Source: an uncultured Phascolarctobacterium sp. (GTDB taxonomy: Bacteria; Bacillota; Negativicutes; Acidaminococcales; Acidaminococcaceae). Taken from it: 64,000 nt of DNA. The position numbers and the translations under genes are program-made. Below the pieces are notes generated by a model. The model did not search any database. It was given only the letters and a program-made list of their open reading frames with translations, and was not told the DNA's origin. The stretch is taken from assembly GCA_900545535.1 (NCBI GenBank), contig UQZN01000014.1, forward strand, positions 1-64,000, given 5' to 3'. How positions within the stretch are numbered: position 1 is the first letter of the stretch; each line of letters opens with the position of its first letter. Shown one piece after another: positions 18,811 to 27,855 of the stretch.

Positions 18811-19987
18811 GCAAATCCACCCCCATATATCTGGCGATCGCCGCTACATCCTTATCGCCGCGCCCCGACAAATTAACGACGATGATCTTATCCCTGGCCA
18901 TTTCAGGCGCCAGCTTCATTGCATAAGCCAGCGCGTGCGCGCTTTCTATCGCCGGAATGATCCCTTCCGTTTTCGACAGATAATTGAAAGCCTGTACCGC
19001 CTCATCATCTGTGATCGCTACATAACTGGCCCGCCCTGTATCATGTAAATAGGCATGCTCCGGCCCGATACCCGGATAATCGAGCCCCGCCGAAATCGAA
19101 TACACCGGCGCGATCTGGCCGTATTTATCCTGCATAAAATAAGATTTCATGCCGTGAAATATCCCCAGACTGCCGCGATTGATCGTCGCCGCAGTTTCCT
19201 CAGTTTCAATGCCGCGTCCGGCAGCTTCGATACCGATCAACTGCACCTCCGTCTCGGGAATAAAATCATAAAACAGTCCCATAGCGTTGGAACCGCCGCC
19301 GACACAGGCCATTACTACGTCCGGCAGACGGCCTTCCTGCTCCAGCATCTGCTGCTTGACCTCTCTGCCGATCACACGCTGAAAATCCCTGACTATTTCC
19401 GGATAAGGATGCGGCCCCATCACGCTGCCCAGCACATAATAAGTATCATTGACATTGGCAGTCCAGGAACGCAGAGCCTCATTGACAGCATCCTTCAAAG
19501 TCATAGTGCCAGTTTCTACAGCTACCACTCTGGCTCCCAACAGCTCCATGCGAAAAACGTTCAGCGCCTGCCGCTCCGTATCTTCCTTGCCCATATAAAC
19601 GACACATTCCATGTCCATCAAAGCCGCCGCGGTCGCTGTCGCCACACCGTGCTGTCCGGCCCCTGTTTCGGCGATCACCCGTTTTTTGCCCATCTTTTTT
19701 GCCAGCAGCACCTGTCCTAACACATTATTGATCTTGTGTGAACCGGTATGATTCAGATCCTCACGTTTTAAATAGATTCTGGCCCCACCCAGATCCCGCG
19801 TCATCTTCTCGGCATAATATAATAAAGAAGGCCTGTTGGCGTATTCACGATATAAAGTCTGCAATTCTTCCATAAACTGCGGATCATTTTTATAATGAGC
19901 ATAAGCGCGTTCCAATTCCAAAACCGCATTCATCAAAGTTTCCGGAATATATTGACCGCCGTGCCTGCCGTATCTTCCTTTAGTCAT
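18803..19987 (-). CDS. trpB: tryptophan synthase beta subunit
   Basis: PLP enzyme that condenses indole with serine to give tryptophan. 394 residues, the normal TrpB1 length. The PLP lysine is in HTGSHKINNVLGQ, the phosphate-binding loop is GGGSNAMG, and the ETGAGQHGVA motif is intact. It is flanked by trpF and trpA with 8-nt overlaps on both sides. Confidence 0.98.
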   Translation of the reverse strand: MTKGRYGRHGGQYIPETLMNAVLELERAYAHYKNDPQFMEELQTLYREYANRPSLLYYAEKMTRDLGGARIYLKREDLNHTGSHKINNVLGQVLLAKKMGKKRVIAETGAGQHGVATATAAALMDMECVVYMGKEDTERQALNVFRMELLGARVVAVETGTMTLKDAVNEALRSWTANVNDTYYVLGSVMGPHPYPEIVRDFQRVIGREVKQQMLEQEGRLPDVVMACVGGGSNAMGLFYDFIPETEVQLIGIEAAGRGIETEETAATINRGSLGIFHGMKSYFMQDKYGQIAPVYSISAGLDYPGIGPEHAYLHDTGRASYVAITDDEAVQAFNYLSKTEGIIPAIESAHALAYAMKLAPEMARDKIIVVNLSGRGDKDVAAIARYMGVDLHE

Positions 19988-20606
19988 TTTCTCTGCTTCC
20001 TTTCACTGCGTCAATAAACGCACTCATTTTTGTAAAATCTTTCCTGCCCTCGGTTTCCACTCCGCCGCTCACATCGACGGCATATGGCTTCACCGCTAAA
20101 ACCTCTTTTACATTGTGCGCATCCAGTCCCCCGGCCAGAAAAAAAGGCCGCTGCAGGCTGATGTTTTGTAAAAGCCCCAGATCAAACCGCTGACCGCTGC
20201 CGCCATAGGCAGCCTTGGTATAAGTATCGAGCAGCAGATAATCACATTCATAATCCGCCGCGCATCTCAGGCTAGCCGCATTGGCTACCCGCAGCACTTT
20301 GATAACCGGCAGCTTTATCCTCCGGCGCAGCTCTCTGCAATACTCAGGACTCTCGTCACCATGCAGCTGCACCACATCGATAGTTCGTTCCGACGCCAGC
20401 CGCTTGATAAAATCAAGCTCCTCCTGCACAAAAACACCTACGGCCTGAACCCGTAAATCCAGTTCTGCCCGCAGCTTAGCGGCCTGTCCGGCCGACACCT
20501 GTCTGGGACTGGCCGCAAAAACAAATCCGGCATATTCCGGCAGCAGCCTGTTGGCAAAAGCTATATCTTCTTGACGTTTTAAACCGCATATTTTGACCTT
20601 GGTCAT
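19980..20606 (-). CDS. trpF: phosphoribosylanthranilate isomerase
   Basis: TIM-barrel isomerase for the Amadori rearrangement step of tryptophan synthesis. 208 residues. The catalytic cysteine is in VKICGLKR (C7) and the catalytic aspartate in LLLDTY. LHGDESPEYC and the C-terminal VDVSGGVE phosphate site are present. It is a separate gene rather than a trpC-trpF fusion, overlapping trpC by 4 nt and trpB by 8 nt. Confidence 0.96.
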   Translation of the reverse strand: MTKVKICGLKRQEDIAFANRLLPEYAGFVFAASPRQVSAGQAAKLRAELDLRVQAVGVFVQEELDFIKRLASERTIDVVQLHGDESPEYCRELRRRIKLPVIKVLRVANAASLRCAADYECDYLLLDTYTKAAYGGSGQRFDLGLLQNISLQRPFFLAGGLDAHNVKEVLAVKPYAVDVSGGVETEGRKDFTKMSAFIDAVKGSREND

Positions 20607-21385
20607 TTTAACTCACCCGCCAGCCGCCGCAGCTCTAAAGTAATATTCTCACTTCTCATCAGCGTTTCGCCGATCAAAACACCGTTCACTCCCGCCTGCT
20701 GGAGCTGTCTAACATCTTCCGCAGTCCTGATACCGCTTTCAGAAACAAATATTTTATCACGCGGCACCAACTGCCTCAGCTGCAGACTGTTCTGTAAATC
20801 GACACTGAAATCTTTTAAATTACGGTTATTGACGCCAATGATCTCTGCCCCAGCAGCAAGGGCTGCCTCAACTTCTGCCGCATCATGCGCTTCCACCAAA
20901 ACCTCCAGGCCTATACTGGCGGCTATAGCCAGTAATTCCCTGATCCTGGCCGTTTCCAGCAATGCGCAAATCAACAGTACGGCATCAGCGCCAATAGTTT
21001 TGGCTTCATAAATCTGATACTCGCTGATCGTGAAATCCTTCCGTAACACCGGAACGTGCACTGCGGCGCTGATCGCCTGTAAATATTCATCCCTGCCTAA
21101 AAAAAACTGCGGCTCTGTTAAACACGAAATTGCCGCTGCCCCTGCTGCTTCATACTCTCCGGCAATCCTCAGATAATCGAATTCCCGGGCAATGATCCCC
21201 TTGGAAGGCGAGGCCTTTTTGATCTCCGTGATAAAATTCATACCTGCTCTTGCCAGACGCGCTTTAAAACCACGCTTGCTTTCAGGTAACCCCTCAGCCT
21301 CAAACCTGACGCTGCTTAAGCTTTTGCTTTTCTGCAGCCGCTCTACCCTGAGCTGTGTCGCCGCTGCAATATCATCTAAAATCAT
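20603..21385 (-). CDS. trpC: indole-3-glycerol phosphate synthase
   Basis: TIM-barrel enzyme closing the indole ring. 260 residues. Catalytic signatures are FITEIKKASPSKG, VLRKDF, VEAH, IIGVNNRNLKDF and VSESGI, all intact. It lies 8 nt after trpD and overlaps trpF by 4 nt. Confidence 0.97.
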   Translation of the reverse strand: MILDDIAAATQLRVERLQKSKSLSSVRFEAEGLPESKRGFKARLARAGMNFITEIKKASPSKGIIAREFDYLRIAGEYEAAGAAAISCLTEPQFFLGRDEYLQAISAAVHVPVLRKDFTISEYQIYEAKTIGADAVLLICALLETARIRELLAIAASIGLEVLVEAHDAAEVEAALAAGAEIIGVNNRNLKDFSVDLQNSLQLRQLVPRDKIFVSESGIRTAEDVRQLQQAGVNGVLIGETLMRSENITLELRRLAGELK

Positions 21386-21393
21386 CGTCCACC

Positions 21394-22410
21394 TCAGGCA
21401 TTGCTCAGCGCTATCAGCTGCTGCAATTTTTCTAAAGCCTTACCGTTGTCAATAGTTTCCCTGGCAAGTTCGATACACTCTTTAATAGAACCTTTACCAC
21501 CCAAATACAGGCTCAGCCCCGAATTTAAAACTACGGCATTGCGTTTTGCTCCCTGTTCTTTACCGCTTAAAATATCATAAGTGATACCAGCATTGACCCT
21601 GGCGTCACCGCCCACCAGATCACTTTTCCGGCAGGGTGCAAAACCCAGAGCCTGCGGATCAAGAGTGTAAGTCGTGATCTCGCCGCCGTTTATTTCCGCT
21701 ATCGTATTCGTTGCCGAAACAGTCACCTCATCGATCCCGTCATTGCCATAAACTACGATACCGCGTTTAACGCCCAAATTGGCAAGAACCTTTGCCAAAG
21801 GTTCTACCAATTCTTTTTTATAAACGCCTAACAGCTGCAGGCTGGCAAAAGCAGGGTTCGCTAAAGGGCCGATAATGTTGAAAACCGTGCGGATACCAAG
21901 CTCTTTCCGTACCGGTCCGGCAAAACGCATGGAAGCATGATAAGACTGCGCAAATAAAAAACATAGGTCTATCTCCTGCAGCAGTTCCTGATTGCGTTCA
22001 GCCGAAAGGTCGATCTTCACGCCCAGTTCCTCCAAAACATCGGCAGCGCCGCTTTTACTGGAAACGCTGCGATTGCCATGCTTGGCTACTGGAACTCCTG
22101 CCGCCGCGATCACAAAAGAACTGGTCGTGGAAATATTAAAGGTATTAGCACAATCGCCGCCAGTCCCCACGATATCCAGCACATCCTTGCCCGGATCGAT
22201 ATGCGTGCATTTCTCACGTAAGACCTTGGCACACGCCGTTATTTCTTCAATAGTCTCGCCCTTCATCCGCATCGCCGTAATAAACGCCGCGATCTGCGCA
22301 TTAGTAGCTGCACCGCTCATGATCTCGCCAAAAGCCCCCACCGTCTCTGCGCCAGTCAGATTCTGTTTGTCAGCCAGTTTATTGATTGCTTCATTGATCA
22401 TTTTTTTCAC
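21394..22410 (-). CDS. trpD: anthranilate phosphoribosyltransferase
   Basis: Transfers the phosphoribosyl group of PRPP to anthranilate. 338 residues. PRPP-binding GTGGDCANTFNIST and the KHGNRSVSSKSGAADVLEELG motif are complete. The protein is not fused to a TrpG domain; trpG is the separate upstream gene, 3 nt away. Confidence 0.97.
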   Translation of the reverse strand: MKKMINEAINKLADKQNLTGAETVGAFGEIMSGAATNAQIAAFITAMRMKGETIEEITACAKVLREKCTHIDPGKDVLDIVGTGGDCANTFNISTTSSFVIAAAGVPVAKHGNRSVSSKSGAADVLEELGVKIDLSAERNQELLQEIDLCFLFAQSYHASMRFAGPVRKELGIRTVFNIIGPLANPAFASLQLLGVYKKELVEPLAKVLANLGVKRGIVVYGNDGIDEVTVSATNTIAEINGGEITTYTLDPQALGFAPCRKSDLVGGDARVNAGITYDILSGKEQGAKRNAVVLNSGLSLYLGGKGSIKECIELARETIDNGKALEKLQQLIALSNA

Positions 22411-22413
22411 TCC

Positions 22414-22983
22414 TTAATGTATCGCTAAAAAATTTCTTAAAATTTGCAAACCGTCCGGCGTCATAATAGATTCCGGATGGAACTGTACTCCATAAATATC
22501 ATGATCGCGATGCTTGACCGCCATGATCTCACCATCTGCCGTAGCTGCAAGAACTTCCAGACATTCAGGTTTTGATTTCTTCTCAACTATCAGCGAATGA
22601 TACCTTGCAGCCGGTATTTCCTGCGGCAGCCCCTTAAACAGTCTACTGCTGTTATCTATTTTGATCAGACTCTGTTTGCCATGCACCAGTTCTTTAGCAT
22701 GTACGATCTTTCCGCCAAACACTTCACCGATCGCCTGATGCCCCAGGCAGACACCTAAAATCGGCAGCTGCCCCTGCAGTTTTTCCAAAATCTCTTCGCA
22801 GATCCCCGCATCTTTGGGAAACCCAGGTCCCGGCGACAAAATAATATGGGAAGGCTGCAGCGCCGCTACTGCTTCCACCGTTATCTGATCGTTGCGGTAT
22901 ACCTTGACTTCACTTGTCAGCATCCCTACAAACTGAAATAAATTAAATGTAAAACTGTCATAATTATCAATAATAACTACCAT
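22414..22983 (-). CDS. trpG: anthranilate synthase glutamine amidotransferase subunit
   Basis: Class I glutamine amidotransferase of 189 residues supplying ammonia to TrpE. The nucleophile is in GVCLGHQAIG, and the His-Glu pair is in VQFHPESIMT. The oxyanion region is LSPGPGFPKDAG. In organisms with a single copy this subunit may also serve para-aminobenzoate synthesis (PabA); the operon position argues for trpG as the main role. It is 11 nt after trpE. Confidence 0.95.
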   Translation of the reverse strand: MVVIIDNYDSFTFNLFQFVGMLTSEVKVYRNDQITVEAVAALQPSHIILSPGPGFPKDAGICEEILEKLQGQLPILGVCLGHQAIGEVFGGKIVHAKELVHGKQSLIKIDNSSRLFKGLPQEIPAARYHSLIVEKKSKPECLEVLAATADGEIMAVKHRDHDIYGVQFHPESIMTPDGLQILRNFLAIH

Positions 22984-22994
22984 TGCTTTGCTCC

Positions 22995-24458
22995 TTACCG
23001 TTCCTTTGCCGTTTCCTGCAAGGCTTTCAAACAGGCCCCTGCTTTATTAACGGTTTCAGCAAACTCATTATCTATCACAGAATCAGCGACGATCCCGCCG
23101 CCGGCCTGCACATAAACTTTACCTTCACGTTTCACCATCGTGCGGATCGTAATACAGATGTCCATGTTCCCGCCAAAATCTATATAGCCCATACCACCGC
23201 CATAAATACCTCTGCGCTGCGGTTCCAGCTCGTCAATGATCTGACAGGCCCTGATTTTCGGCGCCCCGCTTAACGTCCCTGCCGGAAAGACTGCCTGCAA
23301 GGCATCCAGACAATCTTTATCTGCTCTCAGCCTGCCAACGACGCGGCTGGTGATATGCATCACATGGGAAAATCTTTTAACTTCCAGATAATCAAGCACC
23401 TTAACGCTGCCAAATTCACTGACGCGGCCGATGTCATTCCTGCCTAAGTCCACCAGCATATTATGCTCGGCTATTTCTTTGGCATCTGCCAAAAGCTCTT
23501 TTTCCAGGGCCTGATCCAGTTCTTCTGTAACGCCCCGAGGCCTTGTCCCCGCGATCGGCATCGTCGTGATCTCACGCCCATTGACCTTTATCAATGTTTC
23601 AGGTGAACTCCCTGCTATCTCCACATCATCGTTTTTCATCAGCACCATATACTGTGACGGATTCGTTGTCCGCAGGATGCGGTAAGCATTGAAAAGATCC
23701 TGATCATAATCTGACGTAAATTTCTGTGAATACACGATCTGAAAAGCATCGCCATTTCTGATGTGTTCCTTGCATTTCTGCACATTCTCCGCATATAATT
23801 CCTTACTCTGGTTAGATTTTACTGCGCCAAGTCTGGCCGCCGTCAACGGCTTCTGCTCCACCGTACTGGTCAGCAGCGTTTCGATCGCCGCAATTTCCCG
23901 TTCTGCTTTTGCATAATTCACTTCGATATTATCAGTGCGTACATTGACGATAATAAAAATTTTCTGCTTTAAATGGTCAAAAGCGACCAGTTTATCAAAC
24001 AGCATCAAATCAAAATCCGGGAAAGCTGTAGCCTTGGCCGAATCAAAATGCAGGCTTGGTTCACAATATTGAATAAAGTCATAACCAAAATAACCTACAA
24101 ACCCGCCTGTTAAAGGCGGTATCCCTTCGATTTTCGGCACCTTATATTCTGCCAGCACTTCTTTGATACAGCTGACAGGATCATCTGCCTTAAATCTAAC
24201 TTTAGCGCTGTTGATCACTTCTACAACTTTATCCTTTGACCTTAGTTTAACAATCGGATCATACCCGATAAAAGAATAACGACCCCAGCGCTCACCGCCC
24301 TCCAGACTTTCCAGCAGAAAATAATCGTTGCTGCTGTTTTTGACTGTCGATAAAAACGCCAGCGGCGTTGTCATATCAGCCAGACATTCTTTAGCGACCG
24401 GAACTGCGGTATAATCCTTTTGATAGGCTTTAACTTCTTCCAGCGTAAGATTAAGCAC
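22995..24458 (-). CDS. trpE: anthranilate synthase component I
   Basis: Converts chorismate to anthranilate with TrpG. 487 residues from the chosen start. The N-terminal feedback domain contains LLESLEGGERWGRYSFIG; in TrpE proteins this LLES-type element binds tryptophan. The chorismate-binding half has PIAGTRPRG, HNMLVDLGRNDIGRV, FPAGTLSGAPK and YGGGMGYIDF. I start at a GTG at 24458 because AAGGAG lies 8 nt upstream. The reading frame stays open further upstream but there runs into the T-box terminator. It is the first gene of the operon. Confidence 0.95.
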   Translation of the reverse strand: MLNLTLEEVKAYQKDYTAVPVAKECLADMTTPLAFLSTVKNSSNDYFLLESLEGGERWGRYSFIGYDPIVKLRSKDKVVEVINSAKVRFKADDPVSCIKEVLAEYKVPKIEGIPPLTGGFVGYFGYDFIQYCEPSLHFDSAKATAFPDFDLMLFDKLVAFDHLKQKIFIIVNVRTDNIEVNYAKAEREIAAIETLLTSTVEQKPLTAARLGAVKSNQSKELYAENVQKCKEHIRNGDAFQIVYSQKFTSDYDQDLFNAYRILRTTNPSQYMVLMKNDDVEIAGSSPETLIKVNGREITTMPIAGTRPRGVTEELDQALEKELLADAKEIAEHNMLVDLGRNDIGRVSEFGSVKVLDYLEVKRFSHVMHITSRVVGRLRADKDCLDALQAVFPAGTLSGAPKIRACQIIDELEPQRRGIYGGGMGYIDFGGNMDICITIRTMVKREGKVYVQAGGGIVADSVIDNEFAETVNKAGACLKALQETAKER

Positions 24459-24488
24459 TGTGTTCACTCCTTCATCGTCAAAATATAA

Positions 24489-24770
24489 ATAAAAAAGCCT
24501 GTCCTTGATATAACAAGGACAGGCTGAAAAAACATCTACCTGCGGTACCACCTTGATTCACGAAAACAAATCGTGCACTTGAAGCAGAGTGCCAACACAC
24601 CCCTCGCCCCTAACGCAGGCGTTGCGTTGCAGAGTACTCTCGGCAGGCCGATTTGACTGCACCCTCAGCGGTCCATTTATCGAACTGCATTTCTATCCGG
24701 CTCCCAGCCCCCCGGACTCTCTGTAAGCGCATCTTTCGACTTGATCTCCGCCTCTACGGTTTTGTGGTCG
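24489..24770 (-). promoter_or_regulatory. T-box leader for tRNA-Trp upstream of trpE
   Basis: Transcription-attenuation leader that senses uncharged tRNA. Reading the minus strand, Stem I begins near 24770. Its apical part contains the G-rich distal loop (around 24695-24715). The specifier loop reads GATAAATGGACCG, with the UGG (Trp) codon at 24675-24673. The T-box sequence AAGGTGGTACCGCAGG lies at 24554-24539. A 12-bp terminator stem follows (AGCCTGTCCTTG at 24496-24507 with its complement at 24514-24525) and then a T run. Uncharged tRNA-Trp would stabilise the antiterminator and switch on trpEGDCFBA. Specifier identity and operon content agree. Confidence 0.96.
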
Positions 24771-24786
24771 TTATTTAATTGCTGTA

Positions 24787-24815
24787 AGTTTAACACCATG
24801 TTCAACAGGCGTCAA
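24787..24815 (-). promoter_or_regulatory. trp operon promoter
   Basis: Minus strand TTGACG (24810-24815), 17-bp spacer, TAAACT (24787-24792), just upstream of the T-box leader. The remaining intergenic stretch to 24928 is AT-rich and shows nothing else I can name. Confidence 0.8.
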
Positions 24816-24928
24816 CAAGTTTTTTTAAATTTCCTGAAAAACTTTTGGAACAGGCTAATTCTGTCAACCAGTTTACACTTTTCATAAATTTACAGAAAAT
24901 TTCCGTTATTTTCAATATTTATGCACGA

Positions 24929-25681
24929 TCACTCTTCGTTGCTCAAAATGATCCTGCTTACATCGCCGTCACTGTTAAGATAAAAATCCAGCTTTTTACC
25001 AACTTTACTTTCCTGCGGGAAGTCATAACCATACATCATCACGGCGCCTTCCTTATCATCTTTCAAATAAACGACTCTGGCCGGGATCCCGTACTGGCCT
25101 ATGACCCGGGCACCGCTGTCCCCTGCGCCAATACCGCGCATCGTATAAATTACAGGCGAAGCTGTGGTAAGCTCCACGATTTTTTTACTGCTCCGCTTGA
25201 CCTTGACCCGCAGCTGCTGAAAATCATAGATCTGCTTACTGCCATCTTTGCTTTCCTTTTTTACCTTGCCAAGCGTCTTTGCTGCAGCGCTGTCAAAGAG
25301 CTGCCCTAACTGCCAGTCACCCAAAGAATTATCTTCGTCGATCAGTTCTTCAGCTTCAGGCTTTACCAGGTAATCGGCAAAAATGTAACCGCTTTTGCCA
25401 TTCCAGTCAACTTTTTGCCATTCACCGCTTTTACCGCCATTCAGACGAAAAAGCGAATGCCGCGGCAGGCATGCTAAAACAGCGGCAGTCGTTGAAGGAC
25501 CGGAACGAAAATTCACATCATCATCAGCTAAAACTGCAAACTCTCCTTTTTTATGATCTGCAATTTTTTGTGTTGTATAATAAGCTTCGCTTTTTGCTGC
25601 CCAGGCGAGGTCTGTCTGCAAAAGCAAACCCGTCCCCATGATGATCCCCAGCGCAGCAGCAGCTATTTTATGTATTAGCAT
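24929..25681 (-). CDS. exported SH3-domain protein, function unknown
   Basis: A 250-residue protein with an N-terminal signal peptide (MLIHKIAAAALGIIMG through WAA). A bacterial SH3 domain follows (FRSGPSTTAAVLACLPRHSLF to SGYIFADYL, about 55-110), then an uncharacterised C-terminal domain. Bacterial SH3 domains often bind peptidoglycan or peptides. The C-terminal part has a GIGAGDSGARVIGQYG stretch that I do not recognise. The start has GGAGG 10 nt upstream. It stands alone between the trp promoter and a long terminator hairpin. Confidence 0.8.
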   Translation of the reverse strand: MLIHKIAAAALGIIMGTGLLLQTDLAWAAKSEAYYTTQKIADHKKGEFAVLADDDVNFRSGPSTTAAVLACLPRHSLFRLNGGKSGEWQKVDWNGKSGYIFADYLVKPEAEELIDEDNSLGDWQLGQLFDSAAAKTLGKVKKESKDGSKQIYDFQQLRVKVKRSSKKIVELTTASPVIYTMRGIGAGDSGARVIGQYGIPARVVYLKDDKEGAVMMYGYDFPQESKVGKKLDFYLNSDGDVSRIILSNEE

Positions 25682-25761
25682 TGCATTACTTCCTCCTTCA
25701 TGCTTCTTACGCTTTATTATATGCTAAAGTCTTTACGAATACAAACTTAGAAGATTGAAAT

Positions 25762-25801
25762 AAATGTAAAAACCTGCCTTTAGAGGCAGGTTTTTACATT
25801 T
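25762..25801. terminator. long perfect terminator hairpin
   Basis: An 18-bp perfect stem with a 4-nt TTAG loop (AAATGTAAAAACCTGCCT arms). It follows the minus-strand amino-acid binding protein gene by 13 nt and has T-rich arms on both sides. Confidence 0.9.
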
Positions 25802-25814
25802 ATTACTGCATTAA

Positions 25815-26606
25815 TTATTTTATATACTGGGTATCCAAACGTGCCAGCGTACCATTTAACTCCATCTCTTCCATCCACATATTCACATAGTTAAGAAAAA
25901 TCTGATCGCCCTGCTGCATCAATATGCCAAAGTTATTTTTCGTAAACGGTTCATCGATCAGCGGCGCCGCCAGCTTTGCATTATCACGTACATAACGGCG
26001 GGCTTCCATTGTTTCAGTGATCATAATATCTGCTTTGCCCTCTGCAATCAAGCCGGGGATCTCAGCATTTTGCTGATGTACGATCAGCGTGCAGTCAGGC
26101 AGATTCGCCAGGGCAAATTTTTCATTGGTACCGCCCGGATTGACCATCACGCGCACATTTTTCTTATTCATATCGGCCAGCGTTTTAAACTTTTCAGCAT
26201 CGCCTTTACGGCACAAAATAGTTTTGCCAAACACAAGATAACCTTTACTCTGCGCCATCTTTTGCTCTCTGGCCAAAGTACGGGTAATACCGCACATCGC
26301 GATATCAAATTTGCCGGCTATAGTATCAGCCGTCAAAGTGCTCCACGTTGTTGGTACAAATTTTACCTGCACTCCCAATGACTGCGCTAAAAGCCCGCTT
26401 GCTTCCACATCAAACCCTTCATATTTACCTGTCTCCTGGTTTAAGTAACTCATCGGCTTATAATCGCCTGTAGTACCAACCAAAAGGTAGCCCCTGCTTT
26501 GGATCTCGTCCAGTTTTGACGCTTCCGCATGAGGGAACAACCCGCCAAGTCCAAGCATCGTTACTGCTACAAGGGTCATCATCACAACTTTCTTTACACT
26601 TACCAT
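25815..26606 (-). CDS. amino-acid ABC transporter substrate-binding protein
   Basis: A 263-residue family 3 solute-binding protein with an N-terminal signal peptide (MVSVKKVVMMTLVAVTMLG through AEA; no lipobox cysteine). The SBP_bac_3 fold is visible from YLLVGTTGDYKPMSY through GKYEGFDVEAS and IAMCGITRT. The ligand is probably a polar amino acid but cannot be fixed from sequence. No permease or ATPase gene is adjacent, so it is an orphan binding protein. I start at the ATG at 26606 (GGAGG 8 nt upstream) rather than the longer in-frame reading. Confidence 0.88.
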   Translation of the reverse strand: MVSVKKVVMMTLVAVTMLGLGGLFPHAEASKLDEIQSRGYLLVGTTGDYKPMSYLNQETGKYEGFDVEASGLLAQSLGVQVKFVPTTWSTLTADTIAGKFDIAMCGITRTLAREQKMAQSKGYLVFGKTILCRKGDAEKFKTLADMNKKNVRVMVNPGGTNEKFALANLPDCTLIVHQQNAEIPGLIAEGKADIMITETMEARRYVRDNAKLAAPLIDEPFTKNNFGILMQQGDQIFLNYVNMWMEEMELNGTLARLDTQYIK

Positions 26607-26770
26607 ACTACCATCCTCCATTTCAAAGATTATTACTCCTTTATTGTAACTATAAAAAAGCGTTTTGTCTATGCCACATTTTTTTCATTTGTTTTCAGTC
26701 CGCCTTTCTGCTATCATAGTACTTACAATCTCATCTGTACATCTGGAAGAAAGTATGGTAGGTACTGCTT

Positions 26771-26893
26771 ATGAAAAAATATCTTTGGCTGATCGCGCTG
26801 ATTTTTTTAGGCATCGGCATCTGGCAACAACAATATCTCAGCGTGCTTCGCAAAGCAGCTATGATCTGTCTGGAGTGTATCGGCATTGGCTAA
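26771..26893 (+). CDS. CD1871A-like CXXC mini-protein
   Basis: A 40-residue protein: one membrane helix (about 4-20, YLWLIALIFLGIGIW) and a C-terminal MICLECIGIG with a CXXC pair (C33, C36). It matches the pattern of the small CD1871A-type CXXC proteins found next to 4Fe-4S and TlpA-like genes in anaerobic Firmicutes. Function is unproven; a thiol/disulfide or electron relay at the membrane is inferred. The frame ends inside the start of the ferredoxin gene (stop at 26891-26893, TTG at 26886), so the two are translationally coupled. The ribosome binding site (TAGG) is weak. A longer overlapping reading frame in another phase is not real. Confidence 0.75.
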   Translation: MKKYLWLIALIFLGIGIWQQQYLSVLRKAAMICLECIGIG

Positions 26894-27743
26894 ACGAACT
26901 GTTATTCAATTTCTTACAGCTTTTCTTTATAACGGCAATCTTCCAGGTTTTCTTAACGGGCGTATCTGGCAGGGCCCCAGCAAAAGCATCTGTGTCCCCG
27001 GGCTCAATTGCTATTCGTGTCCCGGCGCTTTAGGCGCCTGCCCTCTTGGAGCCTTACAAAGCTCTTTATCCGGAGTTGTTCTCCGCTTTCCTTTTTATGT
27101 TTTGGGACTTATGATCCTTTTTGGCCTGCTGCTGGGACGAGTTATCTGCGGCTGGCTTTGCCCCTTTGGTCTCATTCAGGAACTGCTTTATAAGATCCCG
27201 TCACCCAAGCTTGTCAAAAATAACGCTACACGCACTCTGACCAAACTAAAATATATCATCGGACTGCTTTTTGTTATTATTTTGCCATTGGTATTTTTCT
27301 ATGCTGTCGGTGTTGGCGCTCCTACATTCTGTAAATATATCTGCCCTGCCGGTACACTGGAAGCAGCAGTACCGCTTTTAAGCACCAATCCCTTCCTTAA
27401 ACAGAATCTGGGGCTGCTTTTTAACTGGAAATTGTTTTTACTGATCGTCACTATTATTGCCAGTATTGTTATTTATCGTCCCTTCTGCCGTTTTATCTGC
27501 CCTTTGGGGGCATTTTACAGTTTGTTCAACAAGCTGTCTTATTTTGGCATTCAGGTGGACGCAGCCAAATGTATAGGCTGTGACGCCTGTATCCATAAAT
27601 GCAAAATGGACTGCGTCAAAGTCGGCGACCGGGAGTGCATCAACTGCGGCGAATGTATCGATACCTGCCCTACGGGCGCGATTTCTCTTGGGCGCAAAGT
27701 AAAAGCAGCAGACGCTGATGTTGCCGGAGCAACAAATAATTAA
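26886..27743 (+). CDS. NapH-like membrane 4Fe-4S ferredoxin protein
   Basis: A 285-residue membrane iron-sulfur protein with 4-5 helices. An N-terminal cysteine cluster (C36, C42, C45, C52 in CVPGLNCYSCPGALGAC) is followed by CPFG, CPAG and CPLG motifs typical of the NapH/NosR/CcoG-like group. The C-terminus carries two ferredoxin clusters (CIGCDACIHKC and CINCGECIDTCP). It would move electrons across or along the membrane, here probably toward the TlpA-like thioredoxin that follows. The start is a TTG with GGAG 10 nt upstream; the MAKRTVIQFL beginning fits the family. Confidence 0.88.
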   Translation: MAKRTVIQFLTAFLYNGNLPGFLNGRIWQGPSKSICVPGLNCYSCPGALGACPLGALQSSLSGVVLRFPFYVLGLMILFGLLLGRVICGWLCPFGLIQELLYKIPSPKLVKNNATRTLTKLKYIIGLLFVIILPLVFFYAVGVGAPTFCKYICPAGTLEAAVPLLSTNPFLKQNLGLLFNWKLFLLIVTIIASIVIYRPFCRFICPLGAFYSLFNKLSYFGIQVDAAKCIGCDACIHKCKMDCVKVGDRECINCGECIDTCPTGAISLGRKVKAADADVAGATNN

Positions 27744-27855
27744 CTTTTGTAACCATTTATAAAAATAGTATAACAAACGTTCCGTCTTTAGATTTTGTTA
27801 TACTAAAATAAAGTTTATTACACTATTCTAAAATTTTGCAAAGCGAGGTACTGTT

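Noticed and set aside
24459..24551. Upstream extension of trpE through the T-box terminator
   Set aside because: The open frame runs into the regulatory hairpin; the GTG at 24458 has a proper ribosome binding site and gives the normal TrpE length.
24690..24715. G-rich stretch in the T-box leader resembling the G7 promoter motif
   Set aside because: It lacks TTGT and TATAATG at the right distances and fits the distal loop of Stem I.
26665..27033. Longer frame overlapping the CXXC mini-protein and the ferredoxin start
   Set aside because: It lies in a third frame across two better-supported coupled genes, has no start signal and no family likeness, so I treat it as a chance reading.
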